A DNA stretch of 64,000 bases from Legionella sp. (GTDB lineage Bacteria > Pseudomonadota > Gammaproteobacteria > Legionellales > Legionellaceae), in NCBI GenBank assembly GCA_030680075.1, contig JAUXWR010000299.1:16966-80965 (forward strand), given 5' to 3'. Both the position numbers and the translations under genes were made by a program. This document shows, one piece after another, positions 27,330 to 36,774 of the stretch. A model generated the notes under the pieces. The model was given only the letters and a program-made list of their open reading frames with translations. It searched no databases and had not been told where the DNA came from. The first letter of the stretch is position 1. Each line of letters begins with the position of its first letter.

Positions 27330-28091
27330 TTAAGAATGAAGATCGCGCCAATAATTTTTTTTCAACTGATAAACCACTATAAGAAAAATGAATAAAAAAG
27401 CGAGTACAAGACCACCTGTACGATAACGCACGAGTTTTACAGGCTCGCCCACATAGACTAGAAAAGTCACCAAATCTTCCACCGCACTATCAAATTGATG
27501 CGCGGTCATTTCCCCTTCTTTCACGCGTAAAAGATGCGATATGGGCGAGCTTTCATTTTTCTCACCTCCCTTTACCGCAACCACTCGCCCTGATAATGGC
27601 GCCAGCACATTAGGCATAGCAACTCCTGGAATGAGTAAATTGTTTGTGCCAAAAGGGCGCGACTTATCTTCATAAAAACTTTTCAAATAAGTATAAAGCC
27701 AGGAAGCGCTGTGTTTTCGCGCACTTAATGATAAATCGGGCGGTTCAACACCGAACCATTCTCGCGAATCAACCGGGGGCATCGCGATTTCAATGGGGTC
27801 ATGAATTTTAGCACGCGTGAAAATTAAATTACTGACCAATAAATTTTCATCCAGCTCGCCATCGAAGGTTGTCAGACCTAAATCTTTAGCCATGCGGCTG
27901 TAGCGCATATACCGCAGCGAATGACAGCCTGAGCAGTAGTTCATGAATAATTTGGCGCCACGCTGCAGTTTTTCTTTATCCTGAAGATCAACATCTATCG
28001 GTAACTGATCCACCTTCAGAGCTGTACTGGCGTGTACAATGACGGCCATTACAAGTCCGATAAAATAAGCAATGGCATATTTAATTTTCAT
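27330..28091 (-). CDS. petC: Ubiquinol-cytochrome c reductase cytochrome c1 subunit
   Basis: Cytochrome c1 carries electrons from the Rieske centre of complex III to soluble cytochrome c. The 253-residue protein has an N-terminal signal or membrane segment, the heme c motif CSGCH (~residue 54), a downstream region around V-A-M-P-N-V-L-A-P-L-S-G containing the expected axial methionine, and a C-terminal membrane anchor (GLVLAFLFIFLIVVY). It overlaps petB by 4 nt, completing a petA-petB-petC operon. Confidence 0.95.
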   Translation of the reverse strand: MKIKYAIAYFIGLVMAVIVHASTALKVDQLPIDVDLQDKEKLQRGAKLFMNYCSGCHSLRYMRYSRMAKDLGLTTFDGELDENLLVSNLIFTRAKIHDPIEIAMPPVDSREWFGVEPPDLSLSARKHSASWLYTYLKSFYEDKSRPFGTNNLLIPGVAMPNVLAPLSGRVVAVKGGEKNESSPISHLLRVKEGEMTAHQFDSAVEDLVTFLVYVGEPVKLVRYRTGGLVLAFLFIFLIVVYQLKKNYWRDLHS

Positions 28092-29299
28092 TTTTCAATC
28101 CGTTGAGGTACAACCTGCGAGCGTTCAAACCGACTATAAAAAGGCATTAACAAAAACCAGGCAAAGTAGATAAACATACAAACTCGCGCCAAATATTGAT
28201 TAGCAGGCGTAACGGCAATCGTTCCCAAAAACCCAAGGAGAATAAAACTCACGACAAAAGCTGCCAACGCATAACGAGACAATCGACCTTTGTAGCGCAT
28301 GGAGCGAACCGGACTTTTATCAAGCCAAGGTAAAAATACCAGTAATAATATGGAGGCTCCCATCGCTATAACGCCCAATAACTTATTGGGGACGGAACGC
28401 AATATTGAATAGAAAGGCGTCATGTACCAAACGGGCGCGATATGGTCTGGCGTTACCATGGGATTAGCCGGATCAAAATTGGCATACTCGAGAAAATAAC
28501 CTCCCATTTCAGGAGCAAAAAAAACAACCGCAAAAAATAGAATTAAAAAAATTGTCAAACCTAATAAATCCTTCACCGTATAATAAGGATGGAAAGCTAT
28601 GCCATCCAGCGGCTTGCCGTTGCGGTCTAAATGATACTTTATTTCAATTCCTTCGGGATTATTAGACCCCACCTTGTGCAATGCTACAATATGCAGAAAA
28701 ACCAGCACCAATAGCATCAGCGGGATACCAATCACATGCAAGGCAAAAAATCGTTGTAACGTTGCATTAGCGACATGATAATCACCTTGCAACCACACCA
28801 CCAGGCTATTACCAATATAGGGTATTGCGCCAAATAATGAGGTAATAACTTGAGCACCCCAGTAGGACATCTGCCCCCATGGCAAAAGATAACCAAAAAA
28901 AGCCTCAGCCATTAATAAAATGAACAAAGCCATTCCCAACAACCAGATGAGTTCACGCGGTTTTTGATAAGAACCGTATAAAATGCCGCGAAACATATGC
29001 AGATAGACCACAATAAAAAAGGCAGATGCACCAGTGGAATGTAAATAGCGAAAAAACCAACCATAATTTACATCACGCATGATGTATTCGACGGAGCTAA
29101 AGGCAAGTTCCGACGTAGGCGTGTAAAACATGGTTAACCATAATCCGGTTATCAGCTGATTTACCAATACAACGGTGGCTAAAGAACCAAAAATGTACCA
29201 AAAATTCAGATTTTTGGGGGCATAATAGCCACTAATATGACTTTTCCATGTACTTATCAAAGGAAATCGTGCATCAATCCAATTTAACAATCCACCCAT
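28088..29299 (-). CDS. petB: Ubiquinol-cytochrome c reductase cytochrome b subunit
   Basis: This is the 403-residue quinol-oxidising core of the bc1 complex. It has about eight membrane helices, the heme-b histidine pairs (R-Y-L-H-S-T-G-A-S-A and V-Y-L-H-M in one helix; H-V-I-G-I-P and H-I-V-A-L-H-K-V-G-S-N-N in another), and the Qo-site P-E-x sequence present here as F-A-P-E-M. Length fits the proteobacterial non-split cytochrome b. It lies 3 nt after petA and overlaps petC. Confidence 0.96.
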   Translation of the reverse strand: MGGLLNWIDARFPLISTWKSHISGYYAPKNLNFWYIFGSLATVVLVNQLITGLWLTMFYTPTSELAFSSVEYIMRDVNYGWFFRYLHSTGASAFFIVVYLHMFRGILYGSYQKPRELIWLLGMALFILLMAEAFFGYLLPWGQMSYWGAQVITSLFGAIPYIGNSLVVWLQGDYHVANATLQRFFALHVIGIPLMLLVLVFLHIVALHKVGSNNPEGIEIKYHLDRNGKPLDGIAFHPYYTVKDLLGLTIFLILFFAVVFFAPEMGGYFLEYANFDPANPMVTPDHIAPVWYMTPFYSILRSVPNKLLGVIAMGASILLLVFLPWLDKSPVRSMRYKGRLSRYALAAFVVSFILLGFLGTIAVTPANQYLARVCMFIYFAWFLLMPFYSRFERSQVVPQRIEK

Positions 29300-29302
29300 G
29301 CT

Positions 29303-29935
29303 TTACTTATCCTTGCTTTCATCTTGACCAATTACAATGACATGCTCACTGATGAACTGGTATGGTGGTACTTCCAAATTAATAGGCGCGGGGACGCCCT
29401 TGAATACTCGACCTGCCAAATCAAAGGTTGAACCATGACAGGGACAATAAAACCCGCCAGGCCAATGAGGACCCAGTTCATTTACTTCCGGCGTATATTT
29501 TGGAGAACAGCCCAGGTGCGTACAAACCCCGACCAATACCAGGTATTCCGGATTTATTGAACGATGTTGATTTTTTGCGTAGTCAGGTTGTTGCTCAACC
29601 AGGGATTGTGGATCGCGCAGTTGGTCTTCTGCCCCTGCGAGCTGTTCTAACATCGCTTTCGTACGTCGAACTATCCAGACAGGTTTACCTCGCCACTCCA
29701 CCGTTACCTGTTGACCCGGCTCAATTCTGCTTAAATCAACCTGCACAGGCGCACCAGCCGCTTGGGCTTTAGCACTGGGTAGCCACGAGGAAATGAAAGG
29801 AGTCAATGCACAAGCGACACCAACACCTCCTAACACACCCGTTGCTGTTAGTAGAAATTGCCGTCTTTGCGTATCAATATTCTCTTCAGCTAAGGGCTCC
29901 TCTGGAAGAGATTTGTTAGTATCCGCTACTGTCAT
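29303..29935 (-). CDS. petA: Ubiquinol-cytochrome c reductase Rieske iron-sulfur subunit
   Basis: This 210-residue Rieske protein has a twin-arginine-type N-terminal anchor (RRQFLL followed by a hydrophobic segment, ~24-50) and the [2Fe-2S] ligand boxes C-T-H-L-G-C (~138) and C-P-C-H-G-S (~162). It transfers one electron from quinol to cytochrome c1 in complex III. It is the first gene of petABC. The downstream order petABC-sspA-sspB and the upstream ribosomal genes are normal for this group. Confidence 0.96.
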   Translation of the reverse strand: MTVADTNKSLPEEPLAEENIDTQRRQFLLTATGVLGGVGVACALTPFISSWLPSAKAQAAGAPVQVDLSRIEPGQQVTVEWRGKPVWIVRRTKAMLEQLAGAEDQLRDPQSLVEQQPDYAKNQHRSINPEYLVLVGVCTHLGCSPKYTPEVNELGPHWPGGFYCPCHGSTFDLAGRVFKGVPAPINLEVPPYQFISEHVIVIGQDESKDK

Positions 29936-29975
29936 ATTAGTTTTTAAAACATCCTTTTTTAGCTTGTAATTATCC

Positions 29976-30080
29976 GTCTTTGCGAGCTACAGGCGAAGCA
30001 ATCCAGTGACATTAAACTGCTAATGAGTACTCGCTGTTCGCAAAGATCCCTGGATTGCTTCGCTAAGCGCTCGCAAAGAC
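29976..30080. repeat. Dispersed palindromic repeat, family B, copy 1
   Basis: Outer arms GTCTTTGCGAGC (29976-29987) and GCTCGCAAAGAC (30069-30080) are exact reverse complements, as are inner arms GCGAAGCAATCCAG (29993-30006) and CTGGATTGCTTCGC (30050-30063). A second, more diverged element with the same arms lies at 56785-56891. It sits in the gap between rpsI and petA. Confidence 0.9.
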
Positions 30081-30165
30081 TATCTTTGCCGAAATTTAAG
30101 TCTGCGCTATCTTAACTTCTGTTATATCAAAGAATTACGGTTGGTGGAAGAGAAAAATACAGACG

Positions 30166-30190
30166 AAAAAAACCCCGCGTGAAGCGGGGT
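30166..30190 (-). terminator. Rho-independent terminator of rplM-rpsI
   Basis: On the minus strand CCCCGC-TTCAC-GCGGGG is followed by seven T residues, 20 nt after the rpsI stop codon. This is a textbook intrinsic terminator. Confidence 0.92.
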
Positions 30191-30209
30191 AATAAAATGC
30201 GGTGTAATA

Positions 30210-30641
30210 TTAACGTTTAGAGTACTGAGTTGCACGACGAGCTTTGTGCAATCCAACCTTTTTACGTTCAACACGACGTGAATCACGTGTTAACAACCCG
30301 CGAGCACGCAGTTTTCTGCGGAATGAATCAGCACTGGGTTCAGCACCTTCAGGCAGATCCTGCTCATCATAAATAACCAGGGCACGAGCGATACCTAAAC
30401 GAACAGCACCGGCTTGGCCAGAAATCCCACCACCAACAACGGTAGCGTAAATATCAAATTTATTGGTCATATCGACTGTTTCAAGCGCCTGTCTAACTAC
30501 CATACAAGACGTTTCACGGCCGAAATAATCTTCTAAGAGACGATTATTAATCTTAATTTCACCTTTTCCAGGGCGTAAGAAAACCCTTGCAGATGAACTT
30601 TTTCGACGACCTGTACCATAGTATTGCTGCATTTCAGCCAT
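30210..30641 (-). CDS. rpsI: 30S ribosomal protein S9
   Basis: This 143-residue protein carries the S9 hallmarks: [14 protein letters not shown] near the N-terminus, [21 protein letters not shown], and the basic C-terminal tail ending QYSKR that contacts P-site tRNA. It is slightly longer than E. coli S9 (130 aa), with a longer N-terminal stretch. It lies 5 nt after rplM and is followed by an intrinsic terminator. Confidence 0.97.
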   Translation of the reverse strand: MAEMQQYYGTGRRKSSSARVFLRPGKGEIKINNRLLEDYFGRETSCMVVRQALETVDMTNKFDIYATVVGGGISGQAGAVRLGIARALVIYDEQDLPEGAEPSADSFRRKLRARGLLTRDSRRVERKKVGLHKARRATQYSKR

Positions 30642-30646
30642 AATAC

Positions 30647-31081
30647 TTATTCCTCAATCACTAGTTGCTTGGGTTGCTGTGCTGTATGTGGATGTTCATT
30701 TCCAGCATAAACTTTCAGCTTACGATACATCTCTCTTCCCAATACATTTTTAGGTAGCATACCCTTCACTGCCAATTCGATAATACGTACAGGATTTTTT
30801 TTCTGTAATTTATCGAAAGAAATGGATTTAATACCGCCGGGGAAGCCAGAGTGACTATAATATATCTTGTCTTTGAACTTACGACCAGTGACAGTAATTT
30901 TTTCTGCATTGATTACAACGATGTAATCACCAGTATCCACATGTGGGGTGAATTCTGCTTTGTGCTTGCCGCGTAAACGACGTGCAATCTCGGTAGCAAC
31001 GCGACCTAATACTTTGTCGCTCGCATCGACTATATACCAGTCACGTTTAACTTCGTGAGCTTTGGCGCTAAATGTCTTCAT
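30647..31081 (-). CDS. rplM: 50S ribosomal protein L13
   Basis: This 144-residue protein has the L13 signature: [37 protein letters not shown], and the M-L-P-K-N-V-L-G-R motif. It is an early-assembly 50S protein. Transcribed with rpsI. The 210-nt upstream gap (31082-31291) is very AT-rich and presumably carries the promoter and leader; I see no defined riboregulator in it. Confidence 0.97.
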   Translation of the reverse strand: MKTFSAKAHEVKRDWYIVDASDKVLGRVATEIARRLRGKHKAEFTPHVDTGDYIVVINAEKITVTGRKFKDKIYYSHSGFPGGIKSISFDKLQKKNPVRIIELAVKGMLPKNVLGREMYRKLKVYAGNEHPHTAQQPKQLVIEE

Positions 31082-31291
31082 TAATTAACTCCGTACCGCC
31101 TCTTTATTGTAATCTTTCAATCTTGGACGGGCGATTTTAACCAAAACTGCAAAAACCTACAAGTAAATTACAAGAAAACTTGCAAGCATTTGTATAAATT
31201 TTAAAATATTGTTGATTTTATCGCCAAAAATCAGTGTTAAAGGAAAGAAAATACCTTCTCTGACAGCGATGGAAAAAATTCAACACCTATG

Positions 31292-31606
31292 TTAATTGTC
31301 AATAAGCAATTGAGTAGCGAGCTTATTATTTATTAAATGACTATCAATAATTACATCAATATCAGCCATTGATGCATATCGATACCATACTCCTTCAGGG
31401 TAAACTACTACACAAGGCCCTAAACTGCATCGACCCAGGCAGCCAGACTTGCTAACCCTGATTTTTCCAGGGCCATAGATATCAAGCTCACGTAATCGGG
31501 ATTTGAGATAATCAAAAAACTCTTCACCGCCTTGATTTGCACAACATTGTTTACCTGCCATCTTTTGATTAGTGCACAAAAATACATGCCTGGTGTAGTG
31601 ACTCAC
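31292..31606 (-). CDS. Thioredoxin-like [2Fe-2S] ferredoxin
   Basis: This 104-residue protein fits the Shethna/NuoE-like [2Fe-2S] ferredoxin fold. Candidate cluster cysteines are C11 and C21/C22 (F-L-C-T-N-Q-K-M-A-G-K-Q-C-C) and C56/C60/C65 (S-G-C-L-G-R-C-S-L-G-P-C). It has a conserved V-V-Y-P-E-G-V-W-Y segment. It is a soluble electron carrier of unknown partner. It is monocistronic, lying between ihfA with its repeat and rplM. Confidence 0.85.
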   Translation of the reverse strand: MSHYTRHVFLCTNQKMAGKQCCANQGGEEFFDYLKSRLRELDIYGPGKIRVSKSGCLGRCSLGPCVVVYPEGVWYRYASMADIDVIIDSHLINNKLATQLLIDN

Positions 31607-31640
31607 CCGTAAATACCTCTTGATTCATCAGAAGAAAAAC

Positions 31641-31730
31641 CGTAGCCCGGATTAGCGCAAAGCGTAATCCGGGAAATAGATTATCCCAAATACCAATATT
31701 CCCGGATAGCGACGCTAATCCGATTTACAC
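31641..31730. repeat. Dispersed palindromic repeat, family A, copy 3 (degenerate)
   Basis: The left arm begins CGTAGCCCGGATTAGC and the right arm ends with a mutated complement (GACGCTAATCCGATTTACAC), around a short centre resembling that of copy 1 (ATTATCCCAAA). Several mismatches show this copy is older or decayed. It abuts the ihfA stop codon and may act as its terminator. Confidence 0.8.
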
Positions 31731-32038
31731 TAAATTCGAGAGGCGCTTTTGCCGCGTTCTTCAATTTTAGTCTTTAACTTCAAACCTGGCTTGAATGTTA
31801 CCACTCTTCTCGCCACAACCGGAATCTCTTCCCCGGTTTTTGGATTTCTTCCCGGTCTTTGAGGTTTATCCCGTAAGATAAAATTGCCATACCCTGAAAG
31901 TTTGACGTCCTGTCCTCTTTCAAGCGAATATCTTATGGTCTCAAAAAACTGTTCCACCATTTCTTTTGAATCAGATTTGGTTAAGCCCAGCTCAGTTAAC
32001 AACATATCAGCAATCATTGCTTTACTAAGTGCATTCAC
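31730..32038 (-). CDS. ihfA: Integration host factor alpha subunit
   Basis: This 102-residue HU/IHF family DNA-bending protein has the [25 protein letters not shown] motif with the conserved beta-arm proline. The start is a GTG at 32038, 2 nt after the pheT stop, with GAGGGA upstream. The pheS-pheT-ihfA order is the standard gammaproteobacterial one and identifies it as the alpha subunit rather than HU or IhfB. Confidence 0.95.
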   Translation of the reverse strand: MNALSKAMIADMLLTELGLTKSDSKEMVEQFFETIRYSLERGQDVKLSGYGNFILRDKPQRPGRNPKTGEEIPVVARRVVTFKPGLKLKTKIEERGKSASRI

Positions 32039-32040
32039 GA

Positions 32041-34419
32041 TTAGTCCCTCAAAGTAATTGCAAATTCATCTCCCAGTTTTTTGATTATAGCACTGATCAC
32101 ATCATTGATCTCGTGATCAACTAATGTTCGATTTGCATCTTGCAGGGTTAAAGCCACAGCCAGGCTCTTTTTACCGGCGGGAATTGATTCGCCCGTATAT
32201 ACATCAAATACATCAAACGATTTTAGCCAATTATGATGAACTGTCTCCTGTACTGCTTTTTGCAGCTGTGCAACGGTAATATTTTCGTCAACAAGCAACG
32301 ATAAGTCACGCCGTATCTGCGGAAATTTTGAAATTTGCTGATAACGAGGGGTATTAGCCGAAAGCAGTGGCTCGAGTTTTAGTTCAAAAAGAATGACTTC
32401 ATCGTGTAAATCAAGCGCTTCCGCAATACGTGGGTGCAAGACGCCACACCAACCAACAGGCTGATTATCAATCGATATTTTCGCAGATTTTCCTGGGTGT
32501 AAGGCCACATGCTCGGCACTTTCAAAAGCAACATCTTTTAACGACAAGGAAGAAAAAAGGGCTTGCAAATCGCCTTTTAAATCATAAAAATCATATTTGC
32601 GCGTACCTTCATTCCAGCTCATTACCCCACTTTCACCGGTTAATAACCCACCAAAACACGCATGCTCAACAATTTTTCCATCAGAAAGTTCGAAAATAAC
32701 CCCATTTTCAAAAAATTTGATAGCCACTTGCTGGCGATGAACATTGTAAATCATTGAAGCGAGCAAGCCTGGCCACATGCCAACACGCATTCTCGATAAC
32801 TCAGACGAGATTGGATTTAAGAGCGTTAATGCCTGTGCTTCCGGATAAAGAACGTCCTGAAGTTCGGGATCTACAAAGCTGTAACTTATCGCCTCATGAT
32901 AGCCACGGGCGGTGAAAAAATGATTAAGCCGTAAAGAAAGTGACTCGAGTGGATTGATGACCCCTGCTTGCACGGTGGTTATCATTTTATCGCCAGGAAT
33001 TTTGTCGTAACCATGAAGTCTTATGATTTCTTCTATCAGATCAACATCAAGACGAACATCAAATCGATGAGCTGGAATGGTAACTTCCCAAAGCGGGTCG
33101 CTTTTAGTGACTGACATTCCCAACCCCTGCAGCATCTGCGTCATGGTTGCTTCATTAATGTCAAGTCCGGTTAACTGTTTAACTTTTGCCGGATTAAAGG
33201 AAACTGGTGTACGACGGGGTAGATGACTGGCATCAACAGCTTCTGTCAAAGGACCTGCTTGACCGCCCGCAATCTCTAACAAAAGGGTAGTCGCCCTCTC
33301 CATTGCCATCAGTTGCAATTCAGGTGATACCCCTCTCTCAAAACGCTGTGAGGAGTCAGTAAATAACCCATAACTACGGGCAACACCTGCAATGGTAATT
33401 GGATTAAACCAGGCACTTTCGAGAAAAACATCAACGGTTGTCTCATTCACAGCGCTCGAGGCGCCCCCCATTACACCTGCGATGGCCAGAGGAGTTTTGC
33501 TATCGGCAATTACCAGTACATTGTCTTTTAACGCAACCTCCTGTCCATCTAATAATTCCAGGAATTCATTATCACGACCGTATCTGACAATGATGTCGCC
33601 GTGAAGTTTATTTAAATCAAACGCATGCAAAGGCTGACCCAACTCCAGCATTACGTAATTGGTCACGTCAACGACGGGATGAATGGAGCGAATACCTGAG
33701 CGACGAAGACGCTCTCTCATCCACAAGGGCGTAATTGCCCCGGAATTAATGTTCTTAATAATTCGCCCGCAATAATGAGGGCAGGCCTCTTTCGCTTGCA
33801 ATTGGATGGTTTTTTGTTCATCAATTTCAGGTGCTACTATTTCGCCAGGAGCGGCTCTCAGGGGTAATTGCGAGAGCGCGGCGATTTCCCGGGCAACACC
33901 AATGACACTCAAGCAGTCTGCACGATTTGGTGTCAAGTCAATGTCTAATACCTTATCATCCAGAGAGAGATATTCCCTGAAATTCATGCCAATAGGAGCG
34001 TCGTCATCTAACTCAATTATACCTTCGGCACTATCTTGCAGACCAAGCTCAGCGGCTGAGCAGAGCATACCTTCTGATAATTCACCTCGTAATTGAGATT
34101 CTTTAATAACCAGCCCGTCAGGAAGTGTTGCGCCAATTTGCGCGAGCGCCACTTTAAGGCCCGGACGAACATTTTGAGCGCCGCACACCACTTTCAGAAG
34201 CGCGTCTTTTCCCGTACTAATTTCACATAAACTCAATTTATCTGCTTGTGGGTGCGATGTTACATTGATAACCTGTGCGACAATGACCTGCTCAAATATT
34301 CCTGCGACTGGATTGATTGCATCAACTTCCAGGCCTGCCATGGTTAAAAGCGACGCTAACTGCTGACTATCCAATGCTGGATTCACCCACTCACGCAACC
34401 AATTTTCACTAACTTTCAT
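32041..34419 (-). CDS. pheT: Phenylalanyl-tRNA synthetase beta subunit
   Basis: This is the 792-residue beta chain of the alpha2-beta2 PheRS. It contains the N-terminal tRNA-binding/OB-type domain (~40-150), B3/B4 editing domain, B5 domain, and C-terminal ferredoxin-like anticodon-binding domain (from ~695, [13 protein letters not shown]). Length is normal. Its ATG overlaps the pheS stop by 4 nt and ihfA follows 2 nt later. Confidence 0.97.
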   Translation of the reverse strand: MKVSENWLREWVNPALDSQQLASLLTMAGLEVDAINPVAGIFEQVIVAQVINVTSHPQADKLSLCEISTGKDALLKVVCGAQNVRPGLKVALAQIGATLPDGLVIKESQLRGELSEGMLCSAAELGLQDSAEGIIELDDDAPIGMNFREYLSLDDKVLDIDLTPNRADCLSVIGVAREIAALSQLPLRAAPGEIVAPEIDEQKTIQLQAKEACPHYCGRIIKNINSGAITPLWMRERLRRSGIRSIHPVVDVTNYVMLELGQPLHAFDLNKLHGDIIVRYGRDNEFLELLDGQEVALKDNVLVIADSKTPLAIAGVMGGASSAVNETTVDVFLESAWFNPITIAGVARSYGLFTDSSQRFERGVSPELQLMAMERATTLLLEIAGGQAGPLTEAVDASHLPRRTPVSFNPAKVKQLTGLDINEATMTQMLQGLGMSVTKSDPLWEVTIPAHRFDVRLDVDLIEEIIRLHGYDKIPGDKMITTVQAGVINPLESLSLRLNHFFTARGYHEAISYSFVDPELQDVLYPEAQALTLLNPISSELSRMRVGMWPGLLASMIYNVHRQQVAIKFFENGVIFELSDGKIVEHACFGGLLTGESGVMSWNEGTRKYDFYDLKGDLQALFSSLSLKDVAFESAEHVALHPGKSAKISIDNQPVGWCGVLHPRIAEALDLHDEVILFELKLEPLLSANTPRYQQISKFPQIRRDLSLLVDENITVAQLQKAVQETVHHNWLKSFDVFDVYTGESIPAGKKSLAVALTLQDANRTLVDHEINDVISAIIKKLGDEFAITLRD

Positions 34420-35450
34420 CGTATCGATCCGCCCACCTGGAATTGCTTTAAAAATGTTAAATCATTTTCAAACATCATTCGTAAATCATCAATGCCAAAA
34501 TACAACATCGCTAATCTGTCCATTCCCATACCAAAAGCCCAGCCCTGGTACTCGTTGGGAGAAATATTGACCGCATTCAGCACATTAGGGTGTACCATTC
34601 CACACCCTAGTACTTCAAGCCATCCGGTAAATTTACAAGACCTGCATCCCTTGCCATAACATTGAGTACACTCAATATCGACTTCGGCAGACGGCTCTGT
34701 AAATGGAAAATAAGAGGGCCTGAAACGCAGCGCTAATTCTCGTCCAAAAAAGCTTGCAAAAAAATCATGCAATAAACCGCGCAGATTCGTTAGCGTTGCC
34801 TGTTTGTCAATAAGTAAGCCTTCAACTTGATGAAACATTGGCGTATGCGTCAAATCAGAATCGCAGCGATAAACTCGCCCAGGCGCAATTAACCGCAGTG
34901 GTGGCTCGCGCGTCTCCATTGTGCGAATTTGCACAGGTGATGTATGAGTGCGCAGTAAATAGCCATCACCAAAATAAAATGTATCGTGCATGGCGCGTGC
35001 CGGGTGATGGCCCGGAATATTAAGGGCTTCAAAATTATAAAATTCTGTCTCAATTTCAGGCCCGGTTACAATATCAAACCCCAAGCGACTGAAATATTCA
35101 TTAATAAAGTGTTTAACCTGTGTGACAGGATGAGATGATCCTGTTTTGAGGTGCCTGCCTGGGAGCGTCACATCAATACGTTCAGCAGCCAGTTTTTTTT
35201 GCAAATGAAGCTCTTTCAAATGCAGCATCTTCTCTTCAATGAGAGCACTGATATCACGTTTGGCCAAATTGACTAACTGCCCGACTTTTGGTTTTTCTTG
35301 TGCGCTTAAATTTGCCAGACTCTTAAGAATTTCAGTAAGTTGGCCTTTTTTTCCCAAATAATCAACACGTATAGCTTCGAGAGCGTTCACGTCTTCTGCT
35401 GTATTGATAGCAATTGCGGCTTGCCGCTGCAATTCGGTGATATCTTGCAT
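34416..35450 (-). CDS. pheS: Phenylalanyl-tRNA synthetase alpha subunit
   Basis: This 344-residue class II synthetase catalytic chain has motif 2 around [20 protein letters not shown] and motif 3 [15 protein letters not shown], preceded by an N-terminal coiled-coil tRNA-binding arm. ATG 35450 (MQDITELQ) is preferred; an upstream GTG at 35465 is also open. Transcription must pass the terminator-like hairpin at 35468-35493, so expression is probably attenuated as in enteric pheST. Confidence 0.96.
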   Translation of the reverse strand: MQDITELQRQAAIAINTAEDVNALEAIRVDYLGKKGQLTEILKSLANLSAQEKPKVGQLVNLAKRDISALIEEKMLHLKELHLQKKLAAERIDVTLPGRHLKTGSSHPVTQVKHFINEYFSRLGFDIVTGPEIETEFYNFEALNIPGHHPARAMHDTFYFGDGYLLRTHTSPVQIRTMETREPPLRLIAPGRVYRCDSDLTHTPMFHQVEGLLIDKQATLTNLRGLLHDFFASFFGRELALRFRPSYFPFTEPSAEVDIECTQCYGKGCRSCKFTGWLEVLGCGMVHPNVLNAVNISPNEYQGWAFGMGMDRLAMLYFGIDDLRMMFENDLTFLKQFQVGGSIR

Positions 35451-35467
35451 GATGTTAACCCACACGT

Positions 35468-35493
35468 AAAAAAAGGAGGCACACGGCCTCCTT
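35468..35493 (-). terminator. Terminator/attenuator upstream of pheST
   Basis: On the minus strand AAGGAGGC-CGTGT-GCCTCCTT is followed directly by a run of T. It lies between rplT and pheS, so it either ends the infC-rpmI-rplT transcript or acts as the pheST attenuator. E. coli has an attenuator with a Phe-rich leader peptide at the same place. Confidence 0.88.
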
Positions 35494-35501
35494 GTTATCT
35501 A

Positions 35502-35519
35502 TCACGATAAAAAAAACAC
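35502..35519 (-). other. Possible five-codon leader ORF with two Phe codons before pheST
   Basis: On the minus strand GTG-TTT-TTT-TTA-TCG-TGA lies 9 nt before the attenuator stem, directly after the rplT stop. It would encode fMet-Phe-Phe-Leu-Ser. AGG abuts the GTG, which is closer than an effective Shine-Dalgarno, so translation is doubtful. It is much shorter than enteric PheM. Confidence 0.3.
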
Positions 35520-35523
35520 CTGG

Positions 35524-35880
35524 CTATGCTAGTGCTGCTTTCGCTTGCTCTGCAACAGCTGCAAAAGCTACTTTATCATGCACAGCCATATCAGCCAGTA
35601 CCTTACGATCAAGTTCGATTGCTGCTTTTTTCAAGCCATCAATCAAACGGCTGTATGATAATCCGCACTCACGCGCTTGGGCGTTTATACGAGTAATCCA
35701 TAGCGCACGAAATTGTCGTTTTTTCTGACGACGATCGCGGTAAGCGTATTGACCTGCTTTAATTACAGCCTGTTTCGCCATACGATAGGTACGACTACGG
35801 GCACCGTAATAACCTTTTGCTTGATCTAAAATTTTCTTGTGGCGGGCTTTAGCCGTGACACCACGTTTAACTCTTGGCAT
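35524..35880 (-). CDS. rplT: 50S ribosomal protein L20
   Basis: This 118-residue, very basic protein starts [24 protein letters not shown] and contains the [14 protein letters not shown] motif typical of L20. L20 binds 23S rRNA early in assembly and in enterics represses the rpmI-rplT operon. It is 15 nt downstream of rpmI. Confidence 0.97.
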   Translation of the reverse strand: MPRVKRGVTAKARHKKILDQAKGYYGARSRTYRMAKQAVIKAGQYAYRDRRQKKRQFRALWITRINAQARECGLSYSRLIDGLKKAAIELDRKVLADMAVHDKVAFAAVAEQAKAALA

Positions 35881-35895
35881 TTTTCATTCCTCCCA

Positions 35896-36096
35896 TTAAC
35901 TACCGTGCAACATACGTTCAGCCAGTCGCGCATCACATTTCTTCAATGTACCTGACGCAACACGTAACTGACGTTTTTGCTTGCTTGTTTTTTTGGTGAG
36001 GATATGGTTTCTATAAGCGCGTCGACGCTTAATAGCTCCATTCGCTGTCCTACGGAAGCGTTTTTGCGCTCCACGATGCGACTTTAACTTTGGCAT
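35896..36096 (-). CDS. rpmI: 50S ribosomal protein L35
   Basis: This 66-residue basic protein starts [20 protein letters not shown], as L35 does, and ends with the L-A-E-R-M-L-H motif region. ATG 36096 is the true start; the frame extends a few codons upstream without homology. It lies between infC and rplT in the conserved infC-rpmI-rplT order. Confidence 0.96.
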   Translation of the reverse strand: MPKLKSHRGAQKRFRRTANGAIKRRRAYRNHILTKKTSKQKRQLRVASGTLKKCDARLAERMLHGS

Positions 36097-36219
36097 AACA
36101 ATTGTACTCCGCATTTGTTCAACTGCATAAATTACGTGAAAATAGATTCAACGTTTACAAATAGATAAAATAAACGAAAGATTATTTACACCGGGGGCAT
36201 ATAAGAAAAACTTAATGCC

Positions 36220-36753
36220 TTACTTCTTCTTCGGCGACAATACCATCAATAATTGACGTCCTTCACGTTTTGCATGCTGCTCAATCACTGCATATTCTGC
36301 GGTATCTTGCTGCAAGCGCTCCATGATTTTCATACCAAGGTCTTGATGCGCCATTTCACGACCACGAAAACGCAGTGTTACTTTGACCTTATCACCATTA
36401 TTAAGGAAACGTATCAGGTTGCGTAGCTTGACCTGATAATCCCCATCTTCCGTCGTTGGACGAAATTTTAATTCTTTAACCTGAATTTGCTTTTGCTTTT
36501 TCTTTGCTTCATTTTGCTTTTTACTCAGTTCAAAGAGAAATTTACCATAATCCATAATTTTGCAGACTGGTGGCCTGGCAGATGGTGAAATCTCCACCAA
36601 ATCGAACCCGCCCTCTTCTGCTGCACGCAACGCTTCACGCGTTGATACAACTCCCATCTGGTTGCCTTCAACATCAATTAAGCGTACCTCGGGTACATTG
36701 ATCTGTTCATTGACACGTGCGCGATCACTTTCACGCTTATTTGATACGGTAAT
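36220..36753 (-). CDS. infC: Translation initiation factor IF-3 (AUU start)
   Basis: IF3 binds the 30S subunit and discriminates against non-standard start codons. The first ATG (36657) would remove the conserved N-terminal domain. Reading upstream in frame gives [19 protein letters not shown] from an ATT at 36753, preceded by GGAGG with 8 nt spacing. This yields 177 residues, the normal IF3 length. An AUU start is the known basis of IF3 autoregulation in gammaproteobacteria. The linker is lysine-rich, and the C-domain contains [13 protein letters not shown]. It lies 21 nt after thrS. Confidence 0.95.
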   Translation of the reverse strand: MTVSNKRESDRARVNEQINVPEVRLIDVEGNQMGVVSTREALRAAEEGGFDLVEISPSARPPVCKIMDYGKFLFELSKKQNEAKKKQKQIQVKELKFRPTTEDGDYQVKLRNLIRFLNNGDKVKVTLRFRGREMAHQDLGMKIMERLQQDTAEYAVIEQHAKREGRQLLMVLSPKKK

Positions 36754-36774
36754 AGTTGAATCCTCCAGCTGGTT

